From the NCBI GenBank assembly GCA_918807975.1, contig OU964923.1, positions 22,549,235 to 22,613,234 on the forward strand: a DNA stretch of 64,000 bases, given 5' to 3'. A program made the translations under genes and the position numbers. Under the pieces are notes generated by a model that did no database searches, was not told the origin of the DNA, and worked only from the letters and a program-made list of their open reading frames with translations. Positions 13,144 through 24,899 of the stretch are shown piece by piece. Source of the DNA: Aplidium turbinatum (lineage: Eukaryota; Chordata; Ascidiacea; Aplousobranchia; Polyclinidae). Each line of letters begins with the position of its first letter. Position 1 is the stretch's first letter.

Positions 13144-14143
13144 TTTGTCTTTCACTTAATGTTAGCTTGCTTTCTGTTCCAGTATACAAATATATTTTAT
13201 AATGACAACAGCTGACAAAGATAGACAATGTCTACGGTATGGTTTAAGATAATCACCATTTACCAAAATTGGTTACAAAGCTGGCTTGCATGGCTAAAAT
13301 TCTATTGTTGTTCATTGTAGACAGTTTGAATTTGTAATGTTAGTTTCCATGTTCATTGTTCAGTCAATTTCTTCCTTCCCCACACTGCATTTTATCAGCT
13401 TCAGATATTTTAACTTCCCTAATCTATAGTCATGCTCAAAACTAAGCTTTTTACATATTTCTAAATCTTGTTCAACATAAAATAAAGAAAGTCTTCAAGT
13501 CAATGCGTTTTTGCTTATTTTGAACAGACGATTTAGATGCAGTCCAAACAATTTCGTATGGTATTGGTAGTAGAGATGCTGATGCAGCAAACCCAAAATT
13601 TTTATCCGCACACCGCACCGCAACTGAATCACCTAACCGCACACCGCAATTTATCTGGAACTTTGACACTGCACTGCACACCGCAAATTACAAAATTTTC
13701 AAAAAATATTTTAACGCGTTATTTTTTAGAAAGTCAATTGTGGCAAAAAGCACCCATGGCATATAACTGGTAACCTACCTGTATAGTTGTGCACTAATTG
13801 ACTAGGCTAACCAGATCATATTCTCTTATCAGCAATGCATCTAAGTTCTAAGACATCATGCTTTTTCAAATAGAATGTTCCTGGATCTAGTATCAGGACT
13901 TTTGAACACTTTTTGTAAGCAATAATGCAATTTCAATGTCAGTGGCTGTATGAACTACACACACAAGAGTAAAACTTATAGCCTGAACTCACTGGGCTAA
14001 CTGTTATAGTAACTAATGCGGTAGTTGCGCTAGGCCTATAGCCTGATAACTGGGAGCTGAGCTTATCAGCTAGGCTATTAACCAAAAACACTCCTACAGC
14101 TTCCCTCACAAGCCAGGCCAGCCCCAAAAACCCTGCCAAGTTG
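13144..14143. other. Upstream flank of hexosaminidase gene
   Basis: This should hold the promoter of the minus-strand hexosaminidase gene. I see no clear core motif. A CCGCACACCGCA-rich block (13604-13686) looks like a fragment of a repeat. No other gene is visible. Confidence 0.4.
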
Positions 14144-14456
14144 GCAGCCGTAGCCGAGTGGTTAGCGCGTTGGGCTCGCAGTCGAGAGCCTGCATGTTCG
14201 ACTCCAGCCACCCGCACTTGCTGTTGTTTCTCTGGGCAAGAAACTTTACGATAATTGCCTCTACCTAGTGATCGATTTCGAGTAATGGGTAGTACCTACC
14301 AACTTTAAGTCATAAGTAGAGTAGACAACCGGAAACAGACATTGCCGTCGGCTGCAGTGTGGGTCAGGTGTACGTCGGAAGGCGTACACCGATGCATAGC
14401 GCTCAAGTCCGCTTTCCCGCAATGCAGGATAAAAATAAACAAACAAACAAAACAAA
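14144..14456 (+). repeat. tRNA-derived SINE
   Basis: The head, GCAGCCGTAGCCGAGTGG with ATGTTCGACTCC about 35 bases later, matches RNA polymerase III A and B boxes. It is followed by a body with GGGCAAGAAACTTTAC and TTGCCTCTACC, typical of metazoan tRNA SINEs. The tail is (AAAC)n-like (14432-14460). The head is no longer a foldable tRNA, so I call a SINE rather than a tRNA gene. Confidence 0.75.
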
Positions 14457-14460
14457 CAAG

Positions 14461-15265
14461 TGTCAACTGCAAGCCATTTGCATTATTGCATAGCATAGGA
14501 TTTCCGAAGGAAAAAAAACTGACCCGTGTTTCCAATTTAAATTTGAAGTTTCATAACTGATTTTGATTGATTGAATCTTTATCCTCGGACTGGGAAAGCT
14601 TCTTGCAGAGCTTAATCCTGGCAGTTTCGCATACTTGTAGAGGCTTTGAATCACTGACGCAGGCCCGGTCACCGAGATTGACAGAGTGAAGTTTCCGCTT
14701 GTTGAAGTCTTGTTGCCGGGGAACTATTCCATCCATTAGATGCCGCTGAATGGAGAGCAGTCCTTAACGTGCGTTGCTCAAGCGCACGAGAGTCGAACCA
14801 GCGCCGCTTGATCTTGAAGCTTCTTCGTTCCAGAAGTGACATTTTCTTGAAAAGTTGAAAGTTTACGAAAGTTTAATTTCTTGAAAGTTTACGCGGAAAG
14901 CGGCGCGGCTTTGTCGTTTCAACCTTCCACGCGGCGCGGCACGCGACGAAAAAGTCAAAAGCGGCCGCGTACGCGGCGCGGCTTGCATCACTACTGTCAA
15001 CTGCAAGTCATTTACAATTTGCATAGCTTTCCAGCTTAGGGTTTCTGAAGGAAAAAAAAACTGATCTGTGTTTCCAATTTAAATTTGAAGTTTCATAACT
15101 AATTTTCTTGAAAAGTTGAAAGTTTACGTTTACGAAAGTTTAATTTCTTGAAAATTTACGCAGCAAGCGGCGTGGCCTTGTCATTTCAACCTTCCACGCG
15201 GCGCGGTACACGGCAAAAAAGTCAAAAGCGGCCGCGTACGCGGCGCGGCTTGCATCACTAATTGG
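14461..15265. repeat. Tandem duplication of a ~270-bp GC-rich unit, first copy split by a SINE
   Basis: Unit 1 (14461-14997) and unit 2 (14998-15265) both run from TCAACTGCAAG through TCCAATTTAAATTTGAAG and TTGAAAGTTTACG to GCGGCCGCGTACGCGGCG and CTTGCATCACTA. Unit 1 alone has about 277 extra bases, the minus-strand SINE at 14564-14840. The SINE therefore landed after the duplication. Confidence 0.85.
14564..14840 (-). repeat. tRNA-derived SINE, CTCTCCATTCAGCGG family, copy 1
   Basis: Read on the minus strand it has the family landmarks AAGCGGCGCTGGTTCGACTC (B box), GACTGCTCTCCATTCAGCGG, TTCACTCTGTCAATCTCGG, CCTCTACAAGTATGCGAAAC and TCCGAGGATAAAGATTCAA. Other copies are at 21943-22210, 26477-26691 and 29161-29448. 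The A-box region is lost. Confidence 0.85.
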
Positions 15266-15711
15266 TAGTAAATGTTATTGTGGAGACATTTCTTGTGTTA
15301 TTTTCATGTGCAATTAACTCAAGTCCTAATGTCATATGATCGATTATAATCCAATTTTCTTTCAACTTAATTAGTTTTTTCGGTCTCAAGCACGATATAA
15401 CGTTTGCGTTTTGTCGTTTCTACCTTTTTTCTAAAATGTTGACATGTGTAGATTACGCTGGGATGGTCGAAAATAAAAACAACTGAACTGGACTTACACT
15501 TTTTGACAACAGAAAGTGAAGTTTTCTTGACGTAGCTTACGGTAGGTTACATTTATTGTGAACCATCAATCACAAATACAATATACTTCAAATCTCATTG
15601 ACAACGCGATAGTTTTTCTTATTTAATGATCAGCAAGTAGCCTCATATCAGAGGTGTACGTAGTCAAATTTTTTTGACTCCTGCTCCACTCCAACGTCTG
15701 TAACTCTAAAT
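15266..15711. other. Intergenic, no gene seen
   Basis: AT-rich intergenic DNA. A stretch near 15390-15490 (TTTGCGTTTTGTCGTTTCTACC, shown here only in part) resembles a module present in the foldback element and in the Mutator-like element further right. Nothing else is recognised. Confidence 0.4.
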
Positions 15712-17346
15712 CAGTGGTTCCCAACCTGGGGTTTGCGGACCCCTTGGGGGTCCGTGAGAAAGCATTTGGGGGTCCGTGATTACCTTGATGAATTTTGGAA
15801 AAAAAAAAAACGAAAAGCGATCTTTTTACTTTCATTTCTCTCTTTAAATGCAAGAAATTGTTTGGTAAAAATTTGGTGTTTGTGCGTTATGTTCATGGTG
15901 AAAGAATGAAAGAAGAGTTTTTGTTTTGTGAGCCTCTTTTGGAAATTACCAAGGGCAAGTGATATATTTGGCAAGATGAAAGAATTTTTTGTCAAATAAA
16001 ATTTTGATTGGAAAAAGAAACTTTGTTCTATATGCACGGATGGAGCACCAGCTATGCTCGGGAACAAATCCGGATTTGCTGCTCTAGTAACAAAGAAAGC
16101 TCCTCGCGTGGTTGTTACGCATTGCTTCTTGCACAGGTACGCCTTGGCAGCAAAAACTTTACCAGCAAGTCTCAAAGAAATTCTGACAAATTGCGTGAAA
16201 GTTAATTTCATCAAAAACAGAGCTGTAAACCACTGTACTTTTTAAAGCGCTCTGTCAAGAAGTAGGGTCAGATTACGAAGTACGTTTGTATCAATGTGAG
16301 GTACGTTAGTTATCTAGAGGAGAAGTTTTAAAACGACTGCAGCAGCTAAAAAATGAGGTATCAACTCTTTTGAAAGCAAAAAGAAGTCCCCTCTCAAAAT
16401 CGTGGCATTCAAGGACCAGGTGTGACAATAATTGATGCAGCTGAAAAACTGAAAGCGTTTTTAGCCAAGTTTACGGTTTGGAAACGCAGATTGGAAGCAG
16501 GTAATTACGCTAACTTTCCAATGTTAGAAGATCTTATCTTGATGGATGAAACTCAAAGAGAATGTACTCTTTTGATCTCTATGAGAGAAAAATTTTGGGC
16601 ACACTTGAAACCCTGCAAATCTCATTTCAACATTATTTTAGTTTAGAACACCTGCCGAACGAAGTTGCAACTTGGATTCGAAATCCTTTTCTTTTTGACT
16701 TGAACAGCATTAGCGATGACGATCTCAGTAAAGACTAAAGATGACCTAATTGATATGAGATCAAAAGAGTTATTACGCATAGAATTTCATTGAAAAACTG
16801 TGGAAGAATTTTGGTGCTCACAACTGGAAACCTACCCATTCTTGGCAAAGCAAGCGATTATTGTTTTGTTACCATTCATAACCACTATCTTTTGCGAGGC
16901 AGGATTCTCAGCTCTTGGTTTTGTTACAATTAAAACTAAACATCGAAATCGCCTGGACGTTGACGATGACATGCGTGTTGCATTGTCAAAAACTCAACCA
17001 CAGTTCAGTCGTTTAGTTCAGGAAAGGCAACAACAGCCCTCTCATTAAATTTGCTTACGTTAAAAAAGTTTCGGCCTGGCACTTTGGGTCTCCTTAATAT
17101 TCAAATACTGCTGACATTTCCTGAACAATTCATTCATTTTCTTATTTGAACAACTGTTTAACCTGATATTTGCCGCAGGAGTCATAGCGGCAATGCAATA
17201 TGACACAGTACAGTAGTTGAGGAGCATAATTATTACAATAGTCAATAGTGTGTTAATTGAGCTTCAGGCAAAATTTAGGTAGGGGTCCGCAGAATTAATA
17301 ATTTGTCTAAAGGGGTCCGCGACTATAAAATGTTTGGGAACCACTG
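15712..17346 (+). mobile_element. Charlie/ZBED-type hAT transposon relic
   Basis: The ends are CAGTGGTTCCCAACCTGGGG on the left and TTTGGGAACCACTG on the right. The 8-bp target duplication CTCTAAAT is perfect (15704-15711 and 17347-17354). Plus-strand transposase pieces are CTDGAPAMLGNKSGF and VVVTHCFLHRYALAAKTLP (about 16038-16200), DAAEKLKAFLAKFTVWKRRL (16422-16646), and the C-terminal dimerisation part with FCEAGFSALGFVTIKTKHRNR (about 16860-17048). Several frame breaks and the missing N-terminal part make it inactive. Confidence 0.9.
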
Positions 17347-17678
17347 CTCTAAATCAACTCCTGCTTTAGACTCCGAATCCACTCCAAAATCAAATTATTA
17401 GTTAACGCAGTACCGTAGTCCGTAATAGGCTACTAGCTTAGGGACAATGGAATAGCCTAAGCTTCTGATTTATTATTATTGTCAGTTAACGCTTTGGTTT
17501 TCAAAACGCTCTGCACGCTGCCACATGTTATAGTTTGTTTGATTGTTTATGTTTTCACGCAAATAGAATCAGGGGCGCCGGAAGCGGGGGGGCAGGGGGG
17601 GCGAATGCCCCCCTGTCCTCAATTTTTCTGCAGATGGGGGGGCAGGGGGGCAATAGTGCCCTTTTAAAGTCATGTAAG

Positions 17679-19540
17679 CAGGGGCGCGGGAAGTAGGGGT
17701 GCTCAAGGGGCTGCAGCCCCCCCTAGAGCAAATTCAGCCCCCCCTGGAATTTTCTATAATTGCTTCAGCCCCCCCTAGAAAACTCTGACAATTCAATAAG
17801 GTAGGCCTACATAACATATTTTCAGACATTTTTTTGAACAATAATTGCTACGATGAATCGAGTTCCTATTAGGCTACGTGTGGTCGCTCTCATCCTTCGC
17901 AATAAAGAGTCGTCAATCACAGAGGGAGCTACACCTCGCAGTAGCCGTAGCTTACTAGCCACCCTCCCTACTAACACGGCGGTCCATAGTTTATTGGACA
18001 TCATTTTGCAATATTTACATTTCATGCGTACTTCTGAACATTACAATAATATATACATGATATTGCTTTGTCATGTGTCTGACTGACATGACAGAAGATA
18101 GTGCAATGAGAGGAGACGCACATGCAAGCATATTCGACTTGGTAGAACAAGCACGCACGATGTGGCTTTATTTTGCGATTACCTGCAGCGGTGAAGTTTT
18201 TCAGCCTGCAGAAGCCGTCGCAAGACAGCTCCAAAACAAGAAGATCTTTGCTTCTTCAGCTTTGAAATCAATCACCATTCTCCGCGAACGGATCAAAAAT
18301 CTCAGAAAAGATGAATCCGTTTCCAAGCTTATGGAAGCAGCGAACGTATTTGCATCTGTCAATGACCTAAAGACGTCAAAGGATATCCGAGTGAGCAAAA
18401 CTCCAGCAAAACTTCGAAACACAGAGGAATCGGATGCTATGTCTTCTGCGGGAGAAGGAACGTGGAAACGACAATACATCGAAGCCCTTGATTTGGTTCA
18501 AGTTGAGATTGCTCGAAGATTCGACCAAGCGGATCTGCACACAGCATCCAACAGAGAGAAGGCCCTTCTGAGCTGTGCAAACGGTGAGGAAAGATCTAAT
18601 ACTGAGATTAGCTTACCCGATGCCATCAGAAAAAATCATTGAAATCCCTGTGTTTCTTGAAAAAAAAAATACCAGCACTGTAGTCCTAACAAACATGGAC
18701 AATAAAGTCCCTCTCAAACATCAGGAGTTGTATGTAAACAAGAAACGGATGCAAACACCATATAGAAAAAGAATGCACAGCCAACAGAGAAAATGGCCCT
18801 TCTGAGCTGTGCAAACGGTGAGGAAAGATCTGATGCTGAGATCAGCTTACCCGATGCCATCAGAAAAAATCGCCTAAAAACGGAACTTACCGTACTTTGC
18901 TCAGCGATGTTGTAAGTGGAAAAACCGCAAACACCGTTCAAAAGGTTGCTGAGATACTATCGCAACTAAACCTTCAAACTCTAAATCTTTTCAAAGAAAC
19001 GCGAAAATTCGTGGAGCTCTGCCTATGCTTCTCGGTTTCAGCTGCATCATCACAACGTTCTTTTTCTCATCTAAAACGCTTAAAAATGTGGTTGAAAAGC
19101 TCAATGACACAAAAAGGACTCACGGTAGGCTACTCATGTTGCGTTGATGCATGTCCACCAAAACATTTTGGACACTGTCGATGTCAAAGATCTCCTGACA
19201 CAGTTCATAGAGAAAACACCTGAACTGAGCGAAAATCAATCTTCGGAAGCGTGTGAGAGCTCATTTCCACAAACTGTCGTTTTCATATCACTTTCTAATT
19301 TGTTCGTTTACATTTTAATTTCCTGAACAGCCTTTTTGTTGTTTGCCGTTCTTCATTTGGTACAATTTACAATGTGTGTGTTTTGGCGTCGTTTTTTAAA
19401 CAGGAGGCGCCTGGATGCCCACTAACAGTTTTAAATGTTCTCTCACATAAAGGGGGGTCTGGGGGGCGAAGCCCCCCAGAAGCTGACAACACTATGGCAG
19501 CCTCAGCCCCCCCTAGAGAAAAATAGTTCCCGCGCCACTG
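17679..19540 (+). mobile_element. Nested hAT (TTF/zf-MYM type) with transposase remnant
   Basis: Ends are CAGGGGCGCGGGAA on the left and TTCCCGCGCCACTG on the right, with a perfect 8-bp duplication CATGTAAG (17671-17678, 19541-19548). Subterminal CAGCCCCCCCTAG motifs occur at both ends. The longest open piece (18073-18642, 189 aa) belongs to the middle of the transposase, and the dimerisation domain follows at about 19030-19250 (SSQRSFSHLKRLKMWLKSSM). A segment of about 95 bp is duplicated (18550-18643 and 18780-18873), which disrupts the reading frame. Confidence 0.88.
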
Positions 19541-20501
19541 CATGTAAGCTACTGCACATTCTGCAATATAACAATTTCTGCTTTTCACCTTAAAACTCGT
19601 TGTTTTTTGGGCAGCCATCGTGGCCTACCGGGAGCTCCTTCTCGGCGGCCAAATCTGCGTGCTTGGAGGCCAAAATACAAAATAACGATAGCACAAGTAA
19701 ATAGAATTAAACTTGCAATAATGCTAAAATTATCACTTAGCGTTGTTGAAGTCTGGGCCTGGGCGACGTCCTACAATAGTATCGTTGCACCACGCAATAA
19801 CTGCTTCATCGGGATTGTAATCCAGTACTGCGGGACCATCTAACGACACTCGCACGAGTGTCTCCAATGTGGCTGATTTTAAAGAAGTTCGCCACTCCCC
19901 TAGAATTCTTTTTAGCAACGAAAAGCAACGTTCGACATGTGTTACGATGACGGCAAGGTAATAAAATAAGTATTTCAATGATGTGAAGGACATTACTAAA
20001 AGAAGCATAATTTTTTGCAAAATAGGATGATAAAATGTTTTCCCCTCGGATGTCAACTAACCTAGTTCTCCTTTTTAACAACGATTCAATGTTCGACAAC
20101 ATCGATTCGACATAAAAACGACAATATTGCCAGCCGATGTAAATTAGCACTTTCGATTAAGACTTTATTCAAATATACATCGGGAATTACAAACAAGACT
20201 TACAGCGCTGTTGATCGGCTGATCGCAGATGGATATATTCCAGCAATAACAATTATTCCCGCACAATGCAACAGCGGCGATTATGACGCGCTGATCTAAT
20301 TTTGCGTCACTCTTTGACACTACATATTTTCGACAGTTAATCCACGATCATTCTATTGCGAAATTAAATAATTGGCTAGAAGAGGCTGGCGGCCAAACTT
20401 GGCCGATTGAGGAGGTAGCAACGGCGGTTATTCAAGCACTACTTAGCGGCCATGGCCGCAGGCTGCTTTAAGGCTTGACAGTAGGTTACATCATTATAAC
20501 A

Positions 20502-21292
20502 TAGGCTTGCCATTTTTTAGAAATGCAAATCAGGGACGCATATAAAACTGCAAATAATCTTAATGTACGGTAGGCCTAATACAAAATAATTTAATGCAAC
20601 TATAATTATTTAATATGGGAAAATTACCAATATATTTAAGCCTATTTCTCCAACGAAAGCAAGGGAACTTAACAATATTTATGAGCACATGAATCAGGCC
20701 TAATAATATTTTTCTGTGCTAAGTAGCCTACCTTTTTCGAAAGTAGGCTACAGTGTTAGATTTTATCTTTTCATAAAATTCACTACATGTCAAATCAACA
20801 TTAATTTTGCAAGTGAGGAGAGCTTTGACATTCTGTTCTAGCATTTGGCCTCTGTCATCAGACCACATATTGTTCATAATAGAAAAAAAAGTGGTTCAAC
20901 TGGTGCTGATGTCCCAGGCAAACAAAACACAAACTCGACAAAGTTTTGAAAGTTTGGAATGGTTATGTTTTTGTTAAAAGTTTACTTTTGTTCAAGAGAT
21001 GTCGTTGCATTTTGCCATGATTCTTTCCTCTCACTCTTAGACATCTATTTCTTTACCAAAACGTGCTCATCGAAAAAGAAGTCGATGTTGATCATTTGCT
21101 TCTGAAACATTTTGTTGATATTTTCCGTAGACCTACTTGAGAAAGAATTGTTTAAGATGACTAGCTCAAGAATTTTATTTTGCAAATCTCAAATTGAAAA
21201 CTCCGGGACAAATTGGTTAACCGGGCGAAACAACGGGACAAGGCCTTAAAATCGGGACTGTCCCGGCTAAACCGGGACGTATGGCAAGCCTA
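20502..21292. mobile_element. Nested non-autonomous hAT, 791 bp
   Basis: Ends are TAGGCTTGCCAT and ATGGCAAGCCTA, with an 8-bp duplication TTATAACA (20494-20501, 21293-21300). Near the right end GGGACTGTCCCGG and ACCGGGACG repeats occur. The related element at 35372-35888 has the uninterrupted target with one TTATAACA, which confirms the insertion. Confidence 0.88.
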
Positions 21293-21942
21293 TTATAACA
21301 TAGCATGATGCCCTTCTTTGCATACCGGACACTTGTATGCTATCATTACTCAACACATAGTGAGCTGATAGATTAGCATTATCGCTATATCTTATCTTAA
21401 AACTTGAAAAAAAATTGGCTTTTTAGTAAACAAAAGTGCCCTTTTTTCGTAATCTTGCCCCCCCAGTCAAAAATCGTTCCGGCGCCCCTGAATAGAATGA
21501 TTGAAGAGCGATTTGGTACATTTAAATTACTGAAGGGAAACTATGCTATCCACGAGAATGCTTGTTTCACTGTGAATGTTGTTGATTTCTCATTTGTTTT
21601 GGTTCAATACGATTCTAAATCAAATTGTTTTTGTTGAAAAAACGTAATCAAACGGCAACTTTTACTCAAGTTATTCTATGTCTTGAAACCGTGTTAAAAA
21701 ATTAATGATGGAATGATAAAACTGTCTTCCATCCCATTATCCATCGCAAAATAATTAGCCTATGCCTTTTAGCCTATTCCCTGATCGTGAAAGCAGTTTT
21801 TATGTAGGCTATTTTCTTCTGTAAACTGAACTATAATATTTTCAACAGATTAATGATATTAGATCAGCTGTGACTTCCTATATGAACTCCTTTTCCTCCA
21901 TTCTGTTTTGACCGGTAGCCAACTAGCCATACTTCGTCGTCC

Positions 21943-22210
21943 GCCCCGTTAGCTCAATGGTTACGCGCCCAGCTCAAGCGGCGCTGGTTCGACTCTCGCG
22001 GTGTGAGTTTGAGCAACGCATTTCAGGACTGCTCTCCATTCAGCGGTAACTAGTGAACGGAATAATTTCCCTTCAACAATAGGAAAAAATTCACTCTGCC
22101 AATCTCGGTAACCGGCCCTGCGTCAAGAGCCTCTACAAGTATACGAAACTATCAGGTACAGGCCTAACCTATCAAGGCTTTGTCAGTCCGAGGATAAAGA
22201 TTCAAAACCA
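21943..22210 (+). repeat. tRNA-derived SINE, CTCTCCATTCAGCGG family, copy 2 (with tRNA head)
   Basis: The best preserved head of the family: CCCCGTTAGCTCAATGGTTA (A box) and GCTGGTTCGACTCTCGCGG (B box), then the shared body GACTGCTCTCCATTCAGCGG through TCCGAGGATAAAGATTCAA. The head looks like a tRNA 5' half and T arm, which shows the SINE's origin. Confidence 0.85.
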
Positions 22211-23826
22211 ACTTTAAACCTACTTCCGGCATGCTTTTCTTTTAAGTAATTTGCTTGATATATATATTATATTTGAATAAGACCTTCTGATGATCCGCTA
22301 GGTGAAGCAATTTGTAAAGGCTTCAGATAGTAATAACTATATTTGATTTAATTCGCTCTGCTTTGCTTGGCATTGAGCACTTTTTGTAGTATTAATAGTT
22401 TTCATTGTTTTATTATATACAGTAATATATATATCGATAACATTGACTGGTTCTTGCAAAACGCCTATCAAATACATGCAAAAACTATCCCTAACTCGAA
22501 ACTTTGGTTAACTCGACACCTTTTTGGTGCCCCCAGACATGTGCAGCTCTCTCTATGTCAAAATGACTGAAAATTGTCAATTTTTTGAAAGCGTTGCACA
22601 AGCTTGGATATCAGTCGAGGCGAAACAGTTTGGTTTTGTTTTTTATTTTACGATATCGATAGGCCTATGCAATTACCTCAGACATGCCGATTTCAATGCT
22701 ATGACTCCTCAGACCTCACATTGAAGTCATAACGGACACATCTGATTACATCTCCATTGCTGAGCTCATCAGAACTGCCGCAAATTCCGGTGTGATTTTT
22801 GAAGGGAAATCGCCTACAAAGACAATGCAACAGCTGATGGGTGTTGAAACCACTACTTTGACTGACAGCGCGATTTGAGGCATAACAGAAAAACACAAGA
22901 TAGCTTACACTGCTGCAAGTGATGACAAGCCGGAAGCCAGACCCACAACAAGAACGCTTAATCAATGCACGGAGATACGAGACTTTTTGCAAATGTAAGA
23001 ATATTTTGCTGCGGTTTTTGTCCATCTGAACTTCTAAAGAAATTTAAACAATAAGCTACATTGCTTTGAAGTGGAGGCACTGAGACAAACTGTTGTTGAC
23101 CATTATATTTGCGTGAGTACCAGTGATACTGCATAGTGTTTGTTGCGTCATTCTAACGAGTTTTTGAAAACCACGGATAACTAGAAGTAATTTGTCTGCT
23201 GTGTGTGGCCTATTGTTCTAAAAACAAAGCAAATTTCAAAGCAAATTTCTAGAAACAATTTAGTTGCTTTTATTATTTTATGTAAAAGTAAAGCAACAGA
23301 AACACATCGGCCGACACTCAATCTAATAGTGGCAACTAATCATTAGCCTATTTACATCTTCAATGCGCAATCAGACGCTTTACAAAAAACTAAAATTTCA
23401 TTGAATTAAATTGCACAGTATTTGTGCTGAGTTAAAATATTACACTGATGTAATTGCAACATATTTGCATAAACATGATCATAATAAAACCAATACTTTC
23501 ACCATTAAGACACTTTCGCACTAAGAGATTTTACCGTCCAGGCCAATATATCAACAAATTTTCTGAATACAAGCATGTGGTTGTGAACGCAAAAAGTGAA
23601 AAACAAATTGAGTAGGTTTGCACTTTTCAAAAAAATATCATGATTGCCAGCATAAAATAGGCATTTAACCATGAAAACATTGCATTGTATCAGCCAAAGT
23701 TACTAGAAGAGAAAAACGATATCTTAAAAGCACCCAGCAATTATACATAAGGTACACGTATAAATATACCTATTTTAAAATATCAAATGAAATTAATTTG
23801 GTGTTGATTTCAATTTTTTATCATCT
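22211..23826. other. Intergenic, no confirmed gene
   Basis: AT-rich. The only coding-like stretch is at 22707-22998 (listed separately). The rest shows no gene or element that I recognise. Confidence 0.4.
22707..22998 (+). pseudogene. Coding-like exon remnant of unknown gene
   Basis: After a possible acceptor (CCTCAG) the plus strand reads PHIEVITDTSDYISIAELIR through MQQLMGVETTTLTDSAI. It then has one in-frame TGA and continues as GITEKHKIAYTAASDDKPE through NQCTEIRDFLQM, ending at a consensus donor, GTAAGA. The length of nearly 100 codons with one stop and splice-like edges suggests a dead exon. I do not recognise the family, and chance is possible. Confidence 0.35.
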
Positions 23827-23832
23827 TTTATT
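23827..23832 (-). terminator. Polyadenylation signal of transaldolase
   Basis: TTTATT on the plus strand reads AATAAA on the minus strand, 72 bases after the transaldolase stop codon. The spacing is typical for an mRNA 3' end. Confidence 0.6.
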
Positions 23833-23903
23833 CTTCAAGTTAAACATGATCTTCTGTACAAAACGACTAACGCACCAGCTGCACAATTTAACACATTGAA
23901 CAG

Positions 23904-24899
23904 TTACTGCATGCGTTCCTTCAACATATTTTCCAGCTTTACAGCATCTTCTGCAAATTTACGAATTCCTTCAGCCAACTTTTCAACAGCCATGGGATCT
24001 TCATTATGAAGATAACGAAACTGCGGTTCATTCAAATGGATTTGTGGACCATCCGTAGTTGAAGCAGTCTCAACAGAAAGTTGCCTCACCAAGGGTGCAG
24101 TGTCATTTTTAAGAAGTTCCAAGAGCTTTGGTGAAATCGTCAAAAAATCACATCCAGCAAGAGCCTTGATTTGATTTGTGTTACGAAATGAAGCACCCAT
24201 GACAACAGTCTTGTAGCCATATCGTTTATAATAGTTGTAGATTTTCGTTACACTTTTAACACCAGGATCTTCTAAAAGCTCATAATCCTTCACACCGGTA
24301 TTTTTAACATGCCAGTCATAGATGCGACCAACAAAAGGAGATATGAGAGTGACATTGTTTTCGGCACAGGCAACTGCTTGAGCAAATGAAAACAGAAGTG
24401 TCATATTGCAATGAATACCTTCTGCTTCTAATTTCTTTGCAGCTTGCACACCTTCCCATGTCGTGCTAAGCTTAATTAAAACCCTTTCTTTAGATATTCC
24501 TGCTTTCTCATACAAAGCTATAAATTTCTTAGCTTTGGCAATGGAGCCTTCAATATCAAATGACAACCTTGCATCCACCTCAGTTGACACCCTTCCAGGT
24601 ATAATTTTCAAAATTTCTACCCCAAATGATACAAAAAGCTTGTCCATTGCTTCAGTTACTTGTTGATTAAGATCTGTTGATTGTGATTTACCAAATGCAG
24701 TAGCTTCATCAATTATTGAAGCATACTCTGGCATTTTGGCTGCAGCCAAAAGTAATGATGGATTAGTTGTGGCATCTTGGGGCAAGTACTTAGAAATTGC
24801 TTGAATATCTCCTGTATCAGCTACAATACCAGTATATTGTTTGAGTTCTTCCAGAACAGATGCAAGCTTAGCTTTCTTAGCATCACTCATAATGTTCAA
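23904..24899 (-). CDS. TALDO1: Transaldolase, intronless
   Basis: Cytosolic enzyme of the non-oxidative pentose phosphate pathway that moves a dihydroxyacetone unit between sugar phosphates. The frame is complete at 331 aa (human enzyme 337). Signatures: VADTGD near residue 27, [12 protein letters not shown] at 42-53, [12 protein letters not shown] at 139-150 with the Schiff-base lysine at 143, [29 protein letters not shown], and [12 protein letters not shown]. All expected residues are present, so it should be active. The start could be Met1 or Met4 (ATG AACATT ATG). There are no introns, unlike the neighbouring hexosaminidase; it is either a naturally intron-poor gene or a retrocopy that kept function. 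No target duplication or A-tail is evident. Confidence 0.97.
   Translation of the reverse strand: MNIMSDAKKAKLASVLEELKQYTGIVADTGDIQAISKYLPQDATTNPSLLLAAAKMPEYASIIDEATAFGKSQSTDLNQQVTEAMDKLFVSFGVEILKIIPGRVSTEVDARLSFDIEGSIAKAKKFIALYEKAGISKERVLIKLSTTWEGVQAAKKLEAEGIHCNMTLLFSFAQAVACAENNVTLISPFVGRIYDWHVKNTGVKDYELLEDPGVKSVTKIYNYYKRYGYKTVVMGASFRNTNQIKALAGCDFLTISPKLLELLKNDTAPLVRQLSVETASTTDGPQIHLNEPQFRYLHNEDPMAVEKLAEGIRKFAEDAVKLENMLKERMQ

Larger units (their letters stand above)
17570..21490 (-). mobile_element. 3.9-kb hAT element carrying two nested hATs
   Basis: Termini are CAGGGGCGCCGGAA on the left and TTCCGGCGCCCCTG on the right, with a perfect 8-bp duplication AATAGAAT (17562-17569, 21491-21498). 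The remaining own coding piece is on the minus strand: a C-terminal hAT domain around 19733-20056 (RCFSLLKRILGEWRTSL, DYNPDEAVIAWCND). Elements 17679-19540 and 20502-21292 are nested inside. A 517-bp deletion derivative with the same termini lies at 35372-35888. Confidence 0.85.

Noticed and set aside
14144-14220. Possible tRNA gene
   Set aside because: A and B boxes are present, but the stems do not pair and a SINE body and tail follow, so it is a SINE head.
16008-16245. Two overlapping frames as separate genes
   Set aside because: Both are pieces of the Charlie-like transposase in different frames.
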